Below, in pieces: positions 1 to 7,722 of a stretch of DNA of 64,000 nucleotides. The translations under genes and the position numbers were made by a program. Under the pieces are notes generated by a model. The model had not been told where the DNA came from. It was given only the letters and a program-made list of their open reading frames with translations, and did no database searches. Position 1 is the first letter of the stretch. Every line of letters begins with the position of its first letter. Origin of the DNA: an uncultured Muribaculaceae bacterium (GTDB taxonomy: Bacteria > Bacteroidota > Bacteroidia > Bacteroidales > Muribaculaceae); NCBI GenBank assembly GCA_948788915.1, contig CAQFOZ010000004.1, positions 6,835 to 70,834 on the forward strand, written 5' to 3'.

Positions 1-828
1 TGTACCGAAAGTGATATCACATCTGTAAGCATCGCGACGCTCCTGCGAGTTTGGTTCTGTCTTGTCGATACAATTCACGGAAAGTCCATGGAACTGATAC
101 AACGGTCCCATCCATTCGGAGTCTCGTTTGGCAAGATAATCGTTTACAGTAACCACATGAACACCTTCTCCGGTCAATGCGTTAAGGAACACCGGCAGAG
201 TTGCAACCAAAGTCTTACCCTCACCGGTTGCCATCTCCGCGATATTGTTGGTTACCTTTCCGTTATTCATGATTCCATGTAGCACCATTCCACCGATAAG
301 CTGCACATCATAGTGCATCATATCCCACTTGATAAGATTACCTCCGGCAATCCACTCATTCTTATAGATAGCCTTGTCTCCTTCTATCCTGACAAAATCC
401 TTCCCTGCAGCGGCAAGATTGCGGTCAGACTCTGTAGCGGTCACCTCTATGGTTTCGTTCTCCTTGAATCTGCGAGCAGTATCCTTAACTATGGCGAACA
501 CTTCCGGGAGAACTCTGTCAAGTTCAACGGCATAGTTCGCGAACATCTCCTCACGCAAATCGTCTATTTTTTTCCAGAGCGGCTCACGTTTATCGTATTC
601 AAGAGTCTCGATCTCTTTGCGGATCTCAGACATTTTATCTTTATATTCCTGTGCACCGCCACGAATATTTTCACGAATCTTATCTATTCTTCCGCGCAAT
701 TCATCATTCGATATATTCTGAATTTCCGCAGAGATGGGATTTATCTCCTTTTCAAGACGGTTCCACAGCGGGCGCACCGCTCTTTCCGACTGATCACCAA
801 ATATTTTATGTAGAAGCTTTGAAAGCAT
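1..828 (-). CDS. secA: Preprotein translocase ATPase SecA (N-terminal part, runs off the window)
   Basis: This is the first 276 codons of SecA, the cytosolic ATPase that drives unfolded proteins through SecYEG. The reading frame starts at the ATG at 828-826 ([14 protein letters not shown]) and stays open to base 1. It begins with the usual amphipathic N-terminus and a helical stretch. The Walker A region reads [20 protein letters not shown], and the first DEAD-motor block follows ([18 protein letters not shown], then DITFGT at the edge). The insertion of about 75 residues before the Walker A region is typical of Bacteroidetes SecA. It lies 47 bases downstream of the PafA-like gene on the same strand and is probably co-transcribed with it or has a weak promoter in the AT-rich gap. 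The C-terminal two thirds are outside the window. Confidence 0.95.
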   Translation of the reverse strand, partial: MLSKLLHKIFGDQSERAVRPLWNRLEKEINPISAEIQNISNDELRGRIDKIRENIRGGAQEYKDKMSEIRKEIETLEYDKREPLWKKIDDLREEMFANYAVELDRVLPEVFAIVKDTARRFKENETIEVTATESDRNLAAAGKDFVRIEGDKAIYKNEWIAGGNLIKWDMMHYDVQLIGGMVLHGIMNNGKVTNNIAEMATGEGKTLVATLPVFLNALTGEGVHVVTVNDYLAKRDSEWMGPLYQFHGLSVNCIDKTEPNSQERRDAYRCDITFGT

Positions 829-875
829 TGTTGTATATTTTATATTAGTTATTTAAATTTAATTATAAGTCAATT

Positions 876-2462
876 TCAAAAAGCGAGAGGTTTCTCCTGC
901 GAACCATTGGGGCTCCTGATCCTGAGTATTCCGGAAATCGTAGGAGCAATAGCCACAGCATCCACCGGTGCGGAAACAGTCTGCGCGGCCAACCCAGGTG
1001 CCATTATAAAGGCGGGGGTAAGTACCGGACTCTGTCTAACAGATTTTGATGTCGTTGGATATTCAAGATCATTTACAACGTTCCATCCCGGAGAAAACTT
1101 CAGGATAATGTCCCCTCCTGTCTTTGGATCCAGCGCAAGACGTAAATTCTCCTCTTCCGGAGTAGATGGTGACAATATATCGTGAAGGGTATAGGCATCA
1201 GCCACACCGCTCATCTTAGTCAGGAACGTTCTTGCGTCTGACACCACCTCGCTTACATCCAGTTTTTTATCTTCTAATACTTTGTGATCGAGATAAAGAT
1301 GGTTGTCATAAAAAGCGGTTATATAATCGGCATTACCGTGAAGTGCAGACAAATAGGAATTAAGCAGAGATTTCGCCCTCTTCATAGAGAAGTCTCCACC
1401 CGGAATCCTGTATTTCTTGTCTTCCACCACTGCCTCATCGCAATATCCTGTAGAAGACACCCATATTACGGCATTACCGGCACCTACATATTTGTCTACC
1501 GCATCAAGGAGTCTGCCGATCTGGCCGTCGAGTCTCAGATAAGCATCTGTTGTCTCAACTCTCGTATCGGCATCCGAAGAATACTTGTACGGTTCTACCG
1601 TATATGCCACATTCAGCATATCTATAGCATTAGGATTGGATCCTATGCGCAACTGGCGAAGGCATTCTATGGCGACATCCGTTACCTCCTTATTCCCTAA
1701 CGGAGAAGTTGCGAACCGGTTGTATACATTTTTGTCTGACCGGGGGAAGGTATATCTGAACGGATAGAGTTTCTTTTGGGCGGGCACACCAGGGAATTTG
1801 CTCAGTTCGATCGACGGCTTCCATTGCATCGTATCGATTCTGTTGGCGAGAGGAGTTGAATAATTCCTCGTGCTGACAGGTGTAGGCAGACTCTTATAAT
1901 ATGTTGTTGTAGCCCAGTTTCCAGTAGTATTGTTAATCCAGCAGGCAGAAGTGCCGGCATGACCTGTCATTATTATTGCCTGCTGGGGATCCGCGGCAAA
2001 GGAATATATTGCAGCAAGACCGTTGCCGGCTATCTGAAGTTCATCAGCGAGGGTAGACAAACGGAGATTCTCGGCAGAGAATGAATCGTTTGTGAAATTA
2101 CCCATTGTCTTCGGATCGGAAAGAGCCGGTTGCACAGTTCCCTTCTGAGGATTGAACTCCATAGACGAGGATATCCCGGTCTGAGCCGGATAGGCACCTG
2201 TGAAAAGCATGGCCGTGCTATTTGCTTCATCAAGGTTCTGAACCTTGAAATCCACATTACGCATATATGCGCCATCTTTCATCAGCCTGCGGAAACCCTT
2301 GTCTCCGAAATAGCTTTGCAGAAATTCTATGTAATCGGTACGAAGTTGGTCAACGACGATTCCTACCACCAGCTTTGGCTCTGCCGACGTTCCGCCTGCG
2401 GCCTGTATTGTGGCGTTGATCGCTACTATGCCTACCAGTACCGATGAAACTATTCTTTTCAT
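876..2462 (-). CDS. PafA-like alkaline phosphatase superfamily protein, probably catalytically dead
   Basis: Secreted protein of about 528 residues with the alkaline phosphatase/nucleotide pyrophosphatase fold of PafA. I chose the ATG at 2462 (MKRIVSSVLVGIVAINA) because it opens a clean signal peptide; an upstream ATG at 2489 would add nine residues. Seen: the fold's first strand VVGIVVDQLRTDY, the LFTGAYPAQTGI segment, the helix TTDAYLRLDGQIGRLLDAV, and a C-terminal GWNVVNDL...PAFIMAPG block. From family knowledge, active PafA enzymes carry D-Y-x-G-H before the LRLD helix, a DH pair in the LSADHG strand, and a late His. Here these positions read EPYKYSS, VSSTGYCDE and PTTSKSVRQS, so most zinc ligands appear missing. 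I infer a binding or scaffold role in the periplasm. It sits between the DUF4105 gene, whose 3' end it overlaps by 113 bases, and secA. Confidence 0.8.
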   Translation of the reverse strand: MKRIVSSVLVGIVAINATIQAAGGTSAEPKLVVGIVVDQLRTDYIEFLQSYFGDKGFRRLMKDGAYMRNVDFKVQNLDEANSTAMLFTGAYPAQTGISSSMEFNPQKGTVQPALSDPKTMGNFTNDSFSAENLRLSTLADELQIAGNGLAAIYSFAADPQQAIIMTGHAGTSACWINNTTGNWATTTYYKSLPTPVSTRNYSTPLANRIDTMQWKPSIELSKFPGVPAQKKLYPFRYTFPRSDKNVYNRFATSPLGNKEVTDVAIECLRQLRIGSNPNAIDMLNVAYTVEPYKYSSDADTRVETTDAYLRLDGQIGRLLDAVDKYVGAGNAVIWVSSTGYCDEAVVEDKKYRIPGGDFSMKRAKSLLNSYLSALHGNADYITAFYDNHLYLDHKVLEDKKLDVSEVVSDARTFLTKMSGVADAYTLHDILSPSTPEEENLRLALDPKTGGDIILKFSPGWNVVNDLEYPTTSKSVRQSPVLTPAFIMAPGLAAQTVSAPVDAVAIAPTISGILRIRSPNGSQEKPLAF

Positions 2463-3651
2463 TATTCTTATTAGTTTTTGATGACACAAGCAGATATGTA
2501 ACTGCCAGCATCACCGATATCCCCATCATTGGGAAAAACGCAAGGTTTGCAACCTGCTTCTGGAATGCCCATACCAACAACAAGCATCCCACTCCGGCCG
2601 CATTGTACCATGCAAGCCCTATGTTAAAAGCCCTGCATCTTCTAAAACAAATTGTGACAGCAAAAAGAAGTTGCAGAGGATTAAGCCATACAAGAAGAAG
2701 ATTTGGAGACGTTGCCTCATGCGTAGAGACAGCGACAAGGAAAAGTACCAAACAGCCGGCCAATCCTGTTATTCCGAACCAGAGGAAATACAGCCAACGG
2801 AAAACAATTATTTTTTGTATCTGCAGCCAGCACAGCAATGTAACCAGAATAAAAGCCGCGACACCTATAGCCAGAGGAGTCAGATACCATTTTGTCGGCC
2901 CATCTACCGCATTTCCGGAATCCGCCACAATTACTGCCGTATTTTTTATGACGGATCTGCCGTCTTCAAATCTGGCGTTACCAACCTTCTCTTTTAACTC
3001 AACAGGAACGAACATTTCCTCCCTGCCGGTTATAGGCACATCAATACCAGAACCCAAAGCAAGATCAATTCCAAACTGATACCAGGGATAATTGCGGTGA
3101 TAATGACGCATCTCTTCTCTAAATGTGCCGTATTTCACGTTGTCGGGATAAATAATCCTGCTATCGGATGCGTCATCAACTCTATCCACCACACGTGTTG
3201 AACAGTTGTCCCTCACATAATTGTAGCGGTATTCGCGATTCTCGGGTTTTGATTCCTCCCGTAACATATCAAGGAGTTTTCTCGCCTCTTTCTGCGAAAT
3301 ATTAAGCTGCTGCTCTGTCACACCACGCCCTGCCAAGATATATTCGGGCAAAAATTCGGTAAACTTATAACCAGCAAGCATGTAGTCGGTTTCTCCCTTT
3401 ACAAACCGCCAGACAAAATTTGGCTGATTAAAATCAAATACACCATAATTCCACACCGAATCCAATTTCTCACCATCCGCCACTCCGCGGACTCTTATGG
3501 CTTCGTGGCCGCAAAGTTCATATATTTCTCTGCCCGGATCACACGTCAGAAGGCTAACAACAATCGAGTCTTGCCCGGTTTTTTCACCATTGGCGGAAAA
3601 ACCAAGCAAGACACACAATATTGTAATCAAGTTTCTGACGGTCAGTTTCAA
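2350..3651 (-). CDS. DUF4105 membrane protein, probable lipoprotein N-acyltransferase (Lnb-like)
   Basis: 433 residues with an N-terminal signal/anchor (ITILCVLLGFSANG). An extracytoplasmic DUF4105 domain of about 230 residues follows, then about five hydrophobic segments (residues 255-390). The domain carries the family's likely catalytic pair: His in ELCGHEAIRVRG and Cys in VRDNCSTRVVDRV. DUF4105 proteins of Bacteroides have been linked to the final N-acylation of lipoproteins (Lnb), replacing Lnt; I apply that role by similarity and by its place beside secA. The gene ends oddly. After the last membrane segment (YLLVSSKTNKNNEKN) the frame runs on for about 30 basic residues (GRRRNVGRAKAGGRNRR) inside the signal-peptide region of the next gene. 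A repeat element (3675-3860) lies directly upstream and may hold its -7 box. Confidence 0.85.
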   Translation of the reverse strand: MKLTVRNLITILCVLLGFSANGEKTGQDSIVVSLLTCDPGREIYELCGHEAIRVRGVADGEKLDSVWNYGVFDFNQPNFVWRFVKGETDYMLAGYKFTEFLPEYILAGRGVTEQQLNISQKEARKLLDMLREESKPENREYRYNYVRDNCSTRVVDRVDDASDSRIIYPDNVKYGTFREEMRHYHRNYPWYQFGIDLALGSGIDVPITGREEMFVPVELKEKVGNARFEDGRSVIKNTAVIVADSGNAVDGPTKWYLTPLAIGVAAFILVTLLCWLQIQKIIVFRWLYFLWFGITGLAGCLVLFLVAVSTHEATSPNLLLVWLNPLQLLFAVTICFRRCRAFNIGLAWYNAAGVGCLLLVWAFQKQVANLAFFPMMGISVMLAVTYLLVSSKTNKNNEKNSFIGTGRHSSDQRHNTGRRRNVGRAKAGGRNRR

Positions 3652-3674
3652 ATCTATCTCTAAATAAGCTTACT

Positions 3675-3860
3675 TAAGTAAGTATTCAAATTTAAACGAT
3701 AATAAGTTTTTTTAATCTTTTATACTTACTGCGGTTTCTTTTTGTCCGCTTACGGATTGTCGCTCGGTCACATATACATATATGCTCCCTTACTCCGCAC
3801 CGTAATCGCCTCAAAAAATAAACTCACATTAAGTATAAACTAAATTTGAACACTTACTTA
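3675..3860. repeat. Intergenic inverted-repeat element C (186 bp)
   Basis: Fills the gap between the DUF4105 gene start and the asnS stop. The ends are TAAGTAAGTATTCAAATTTA at 3675-3694 and TAAATTTGAACACTTACTTA at 3841-3860, inverted with one mismatch in 20. The length is nearly the same as element A at 7119 (187 bp), and the interiors can be aligned (TCGCTCGGTCA, CTCCC, CGCCTCAAAAA, AAACTC in the same order). No ORF of note is inside. Read outward, each end contains TAAATTTG, which matches the Bacteroidetes -7 box; on the minus strand it points at the DUF4105 gene. No TTTG was found at the right -33 distance, so promoter activity is only a possibility. Confidence 0.8.
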
Positions 3861-3869
3861 TCTGATATA

Positions 3870-5267
3870 TTAGAAAGTACAGTTTTTAGGATAACGAGGG
3901 AACGGAATCACGTCACGGATATTCTGCATACCAGTAACAAAAAGAACCAGTCGTTCAAAACCGAGACCGAATCCTGAATGAGGAACCGAACCGAACTTAC
4001 GAGTATCCATATACCACGGCATATCCTGCATATTCAATTCTTCCATACGGGCACGGAGTTTTTCATAACTCTCCTCTCGCTGCGAACCACCGATTATCTC
4101 ACCGATCTGCGGGAAGAGTACGTCCATTGCCCGCACTGTCTTACCATCATCATTCATTTTCATATAGAATGCCTTGATCTCCTTGGGATAATCAGTCAGA
4201 ATAACGGGACGTTTGAAATGCTTCTCCACAAGATAACGTTCATGTTCGGAAGCAAGGTCGACACCCCAATAAACCGGGAACTCAAATTTCTGTCCGCTCT
4301 CTTCAAGAATCTTGACACCATCGGTATAAGAAAGACGAACAAAATCATTAGACAGCACGAAATTAAGACGCTCTATCAGACCTTTGTCAAAATGATCGTT
4401 GAGGAACTGAATGTCATCTTTGCAGTTATCAAGTGCATATGCAATACAATATTTGATAAACTCCTCCGCAAGATCCATATTATCTTGAATCTCGTAGAAT
4501 GCCATCTCCGGTTCAATCATCCAGAACTCAGACAAATGGCGTGGAGTATTGGAGTTCTCAGCGCGGAAAGTAGGTCCGAATGTATAGATGCATCCCAAAG
4601 CAGTGGCACCCAGCTCACCTTCCAGCTGACCTGAAACAGTCAAAGCTGCCTGGCCGCCGAAGAAATCCTGTGAATAATCCACCTCTCCGGTCTCGGTTAA
4701 CGGTATATTATTCAAAGGGAGAGTCGTAACCTGAAACATGGCTCCGGCACCTTCACAGTCAGATTCGGTAATGAGCGGAGTGTGAAAATAATAGAAACCT
4801 TTATCATTAAAGAACTTATGCACGGCATATGCCAACGCATGGCGAATCCTCAAGACAGCTCCGAAAGTGTTTGTACGCGGACGCAAATGTGCTATCTCAC
4901 GAAGGAACTCAAGAGAATGCCCCTTTTTCTGAAGCGGATACTCCGCGGGATCCGCGGTGCCGTATATTTCAAGTTCATTTGCCTGAACCTCGACAGACTG
5001 ACCTTTACCTTGACTTTCAACCAGTAAGCCCTGAACATGTATACTCGATCCTGTAGTAACAGGCTTCAGGCTCTCTTCACTGAATTTTTCAAGATCAAGA
5101 ACTATTTGAAGATTATTTATAGTAGATCCGTCATTTAGAGCGATAAACTGTACATTTTTATTCCCACGACGGGTACGTACCCAACCTTTTACATCAACCT
5201 CCTGTCCGGCATATTTTTCCGGAGAAGAGAGCAAATCTTTGACGGTCTTTCTTCTTATATCTTTCAT
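3870..5267 (-). CDS. asnS: Asparaginyl-tRNA synthetase
   Basis: 465-residue class IIb aminoacyl-tRNA synthetase that charges tRNA-Asn in the cytosol. The N-terminal OB fold for anticodon binding covers about residues 1-110 ([21 protein letters not shown]). The catalytic core holds motif 2 ([20 protein letters not shown]) and motif 3 ([15 protein letters not shown]...[10 protein letters not shown]). Its length is normal and it starts [13 protein letters not shown]. It follows the pseudouridine synthase gene by 54 bases on the same strand, so both probably share one transcript. Element C lies just beyond the stop and may act as its 3' boundary. The AsnS versus AspS call rests on overall similarity and the short C-terminus ending YPKNCTF. 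Confidence 0.95.
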   Translation of the reverse strand: MKDIRRKTVKDLLSSPEKYAGQEVDVKGWVRTRRGNKNVQFIALNDGSTINNLQIVLDLEKFSEESLKPVTTGSSIHVQGLLVESQGKGQSVEVQANELEIYGTADPAEYPLQKKGHSLEFLREIAHLRPRTNTFGAVLRIRHALAYAVHKFFNDKGFYYFHTPLITESDCEGAGAMFQVTTLPLNNIPLTETGEVDYSQDFFGGQAALTVSGQLEGELGATALGCIYTFGPTFRAENSNTPRHLSEFWMIEPEMAFYEIQDNMDLAEEFIKYCIAYALDNCKDDIQFLNDHFDKGLIERLNFVLSNDFVRLSYTDGVKILEESGQKFEFPVYWGVDLASEHERYLVEKHFKRPVILTDYPKEIKAFYMKMNDDGKTVRAMDVLFPQIGEIIGGSQREESYEKLRARMEELNMQDMPWYMDTRKFGSVPHSGFGLGFERLVLFVTGMQNIRDVIPFPRYPKNCTF

Positions 5268-5321
5268 TAGTTAAAAATATTATGGAGAGATATTTAATCT
5301 AAATTATATATTTGTCCATTA

Positions 5322-6776
5322 TCATTCAAACGCACCCATGCGGAGATAGTTTACCTCTTCCTGTGTAAGGTATCTCCAACGTCCACGAGGAAGATTCTTC
5401 TTAGTGAGTCCGGCAAAATAAACGCGGTCAAGCTTGACTACCCTGTATCCGAGACTCTCGAAAATCCTGCGGACTATACGGTTGCGCCCACTATGAATCT
5501 CGATGCCTGCCTGATTTCTATCCGTATCGGAAACATAGCTGATCGCATCAGCGTGAATCTCGCCGTCTTCCAGTTCTATTCCATCTGCGATACGCTGCAT
5601 ATCCTCCTCAGCAATATCCTTATCTGTCCATACATGGTATATCTTCTTCTTTACAAATTTCGGATGTGTAAGCTTGGAGGCAAGATCTCCGTCGTTTGTA
5701 AGAAGGAGCACTCCTGTGGTATTACGATCCAGACGGCCTACAGGATATATCCGCTCATTACATGCATTTTTCACGATATCAAGCACTGTTGTGCGACCGT
5801 TGGGGTCATCGCTGGTAGTAACACAATCCTTAGGCTTGTTGAGCAGCACATAGCATTTACGCTCAGGAGTAACCACTTTATCTTCATATTCAACAACATC
5901 GTTGCGAGATATCTTGGTACCGAGCTCAGTTACTGTTTCACCGTTAACCTTTACTTTCCCGGCCTGTATATATTCATCGGCCTCACGACGAGAACAGATA
6001 CCGGCGTTTGCCATATACTTGTTCAGACGGATCTCCTCGTTAGGATCTATATCATCCAGAACATAGTCTACCTGTTTGGGACGAGGCATAAAGCGCATCC
6101 CTTGATTATTGTTATGTCGCTGAGCTCCCGGACGATTCTGATTATAACCGCCCTGACGGTTCTGATTATTATATCCACCTTGACGGTTCTGTCCATAGCC
6201 GCCTTGCCTATCCTGTCCATAACCACCTTGACGGTTCTGGTTATTATATCCGTTCTGACGGTTCTGTCCGTAGTTACCCTGGCGATTCTGTCCGTAGCCA
6301 TTGCGCTGATTATATTGGCCCGGCTGACGCTGCACATACTCACCTGACTGGGCATAATTATTTTGACGTGGAGAATACTCTCCGTTCTGTCCATAATTTC
6401 CCTGGCGATAATTATTCTGACGATTCTGGTTGTTGTAACCACCCTGACGGTTCTGATTGTTATAACCGCCCTGACGATTCTGGTTATTATATCCGTTCTG
6501 ACGGTTCTGAGGTGCATACCCGGAATTGCGTTGGCCGTAGGCCGGCTTGCGCTGTTGGTTATATCCACCGCCCTGGCGATTCTGGTTATAGCCATAACCT
6601 CTCTGATACGGGCGCTGAGGTTGTTCATCCCCTGTAAACTCGCCATCCTTGCGATAACCCTCTCCCGGATAATTCACTTTTTCATAACGGGTTTCTTGAT
6701 CATACCCCTCCGTTGACGGAGCATTTTGACCGAGAGTTCCAATTCTTGGTCTCTTAGATTTTTTAGCTTCTTCCAT
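5322..6776 (-). CDS. RsuA/RluB-family rRNA pseudouridine synthase with long Q/N/G/R-rich N-terminal tail
   Basis: 484 residues. The last 240 are a standard RsuA/RluB/RluE enzyme: an S4 RNA-binding domain (IRLNKYMANAGICSRREADEY) and a catalytic domain with the active Asp in VGRLDRNTTGVLLLTNDGD. It should isomerise a uridine in 23S rRNA. The first half is unusual. Residues about 60-235 are imperfect repeats of units such as QNRQGGYNNQNRQ, rich in Gln, Asn, Gly, Arg and Tyr, and visible as DNA repeats at about 6110-6600. Such a tail should be disordered and may bind RNA or promote condensation. Extended tails on this enzyme are known in Bacteroidetes, but the repeat purity is striking. A -7 box on the minus strand at 6935-6942 gives a leader of about 150 bases. 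asnS follows. Confidence 0.9.
   Translation of the reverse strand: MEEAKKSKRPRIGTLGQNAPSTEGYDQETRYEKVNYPGEGYRKDGEFTGDEQPQRPYQRGYGYNQNRQGGGYNQQRKPAYGQRNSGYAPQNRQNGYNNQNRQGGYNNQNRQGGYNNQNRQNNYRQGNYGQNGEYSPRQNNYAQSGEYVQRQPGQYNQRNGYGQNRQGNYGQNRQNGYNNQNRQGGYGQDRQGGYGQNRQGGYNNQNRQGGYNQNRPGAQRHNNNQGMRFMPRPKQVDYVLDDIDPNEEIRLNKYMANAGICSRREADEYIQAGKVKVNGETVTELGTKISRNDVVEYEDKVVTPERKCYVLLNKPKDCVTTSDDPNGRTTVLDIVKNACNERIYPVGRLDRNTTGVLLLTNDGDLASKLTHPKFVKKKIYHVWTDKDIAEEDMQRIADGIELEDGEIHADAISYVSDTDRNQAGIEIHSGRNRIVRRIFESLGYRVVKLDRVYFAGLTKKNLPRGRWRYLTQEEVNYLRMGAFE
6113..6600. repeat. Degenerate in-frame tandem repeats inside the pseudouridine synthase gene
   Basis: About 16 imperfect units of roughly 24-36 bases, each based on ggttctg/ggcgattctg followed by a Tyr/Asn/Gly segment. 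On the minus strand they encode NRQ-x-G/N-Y-(N/G)-Q-N units. The reading frame is kept throughout, so the repeats are coding and can expand or shrink without a frameshift. They are not a CRISPR array: there are no constant repeats with unique spacers. Confidence 0.75.
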
Positions 6777-6934
6777 AAAACAATTACAATTAGACCCGCG
6801 ACATCGCTGCCGTTCAGGGGTCTCCGTTTCTTTCTAATTAAGTCGACTAATATTTATTTAATATTTAAATTAGAATCCAATCAAAGGATTCTTGCCTTAT
6901 TTTTGTAGAGTTATATCTTCTTTATATTAAATTG

Positions 6935-6942
6935 CAAATGTA
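6935..6942 (-). promoter_or_regulatory. Probable -7 box for the pseudouridine synthase/asnS transcript
   Basis: The minus strand reads TACATTTGCAA here, matching TAnnTTTG, about 160 bases upstream of the start at 6776. A possible -33 box (TTTG, 6966-6969) is three bases further than the usual 20-base spacing. The leader contains a 7-bp hairpin (AGAATCC/GGATTCT, about 6872-6893). Confidence 0.4.
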
Positions 6943-7105
6943 CCAAAATATATCTAATTAAGCAACAAATATTTCAACTCTTTGTTATATCCGTCACCAA
7001 TAATTTTCAAAATAATTTTCGAAAACATCCTGTTATATCATCCATATAAAGGCAGTTTGTTTCCATTTTGTTCCGGCCATATCGCGTTTCTAACAAAATT
7101 TGTTG

Positions 7106-7113
7106 TAACTTTG
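7106..7113 (+). promoter_or_regulatory. Probable -7 box abutting element A, upstream of the DEAD-box gene
   Basis: TAACTTTGC, a good Bacteroidetes -7 box, ends six bases before element A. Predicted transcription would start at about 7120 and run through element A into the helicase gene, giving a leader of about 600 bases. No clear TTTG is seen at -33. Confidence 0.45.
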
Positions 7114-7118
7114 CACTC

Positions 7119-7305
7119 TAAGAAACTGTTTAAATTTATTACGAAAAAATTATATAATAGTTCTTTCGGTAATTTTGTGGCTCTTTTGGTTGCTTCCGCC
7201 AAGTTTCGTCGGTCAAAACCGATAGGTTTCTCCCTTCTCAACTCACGGAACCACCTCAAAAACAACTCTAAAAATTCCTCGAAAATAAATTTAAACAGTT
7301 TCTAA
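7119..7305. repeat. Intergenic inverted-repeat element A (187 bp)
   Basis: The ends are TAAGAAACTGTTTAAATTTA at 7119-7138 and TAAATTTAAACAGTTTCTAA at 7286-7305. The inner 20-bp inverted repeat beginning AGAAACTG at 7121 and ending at 7303 is perfect. Length and interior match element C. The ends of A and C agree at 17 of 20 positions. It carries no credible gene; the short minus-strand ORF over it has no gene-like features. In RNA the ends would pair into a long hairpin near the 5' end of the helicase transcript. Confidence 0.85.
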
Positions 7306-7722
7306 AGAAAATTTAAGAATTTGTTAGCAACAGTTGTGAATCAGTAAAATCTGTAAAGGAGTCTTCTCACACAAGAAAGGGACATCACCTCCAATTCCTT
7401 TTTATTTATTGAATTTCAACAGAATCGACTTCACGAGAATTCAGCCTCAGTTTTTCATACAAGGAGAGAGATGTTAAAAAATTTTGGCTTAAATTTAGAG
7501 TGTGTCTAAGCAATTATCTTATATATTCGTTATATCAATATACACTATATACACTATCGTTGATACAACATTCTTTTGGCAGATGATTAGATTAGAAATT
7601 GGCTGAGCACATATACCATTTACCACTATTCCAAATTACTTTAGGGGAATATTACCATCAACCTATAAATTGATCACATAAACAGGAACTGTTCCTCACG
7701 ATAGAAATTACGTAATTATCTT
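7306..7722 (+). other. Long non-coding leader of the DEAD-box helicase gene
   Basis: 417 bases with no credible ORF, AT-rich, directly upstream of the helicase start. If transcription begins at 7120, the whole leader is about 600 bases including element A. Long structured leaders are common for DEAD-box/cold-shock genes in other bacteria; a regulatory function here is inference. A short palindrome GGAACTGTTCC lies at about 7685-7695. Confidence 0.45.

Noticed and set aside
6113..6600. Repeats that resemble a CRISPR array at first sight
   Set aside because: They are in-frame coding repeats with no constant repeat/unique spacer pattern and no cas genes nearby.
5493..6716. Long plus-strand ORFs opposite the pseudouridine synthase gene
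   Set aside because: They mirror the low-complexity repeats and have biased Ile/Leu/Thr content typical of antisense shadows.
7038..7265. 75-codon minus-strand ORF over element A
   Set aside because: It runs through the inverted-repeat element and has no protein-like motif; explained by the element.
7306..7722. Possible tmRNA, 6S or RNase P RNA in the long helicase leader
   Set aside because: No recognisable conserved core or tRNA-like part; better explained as leader.
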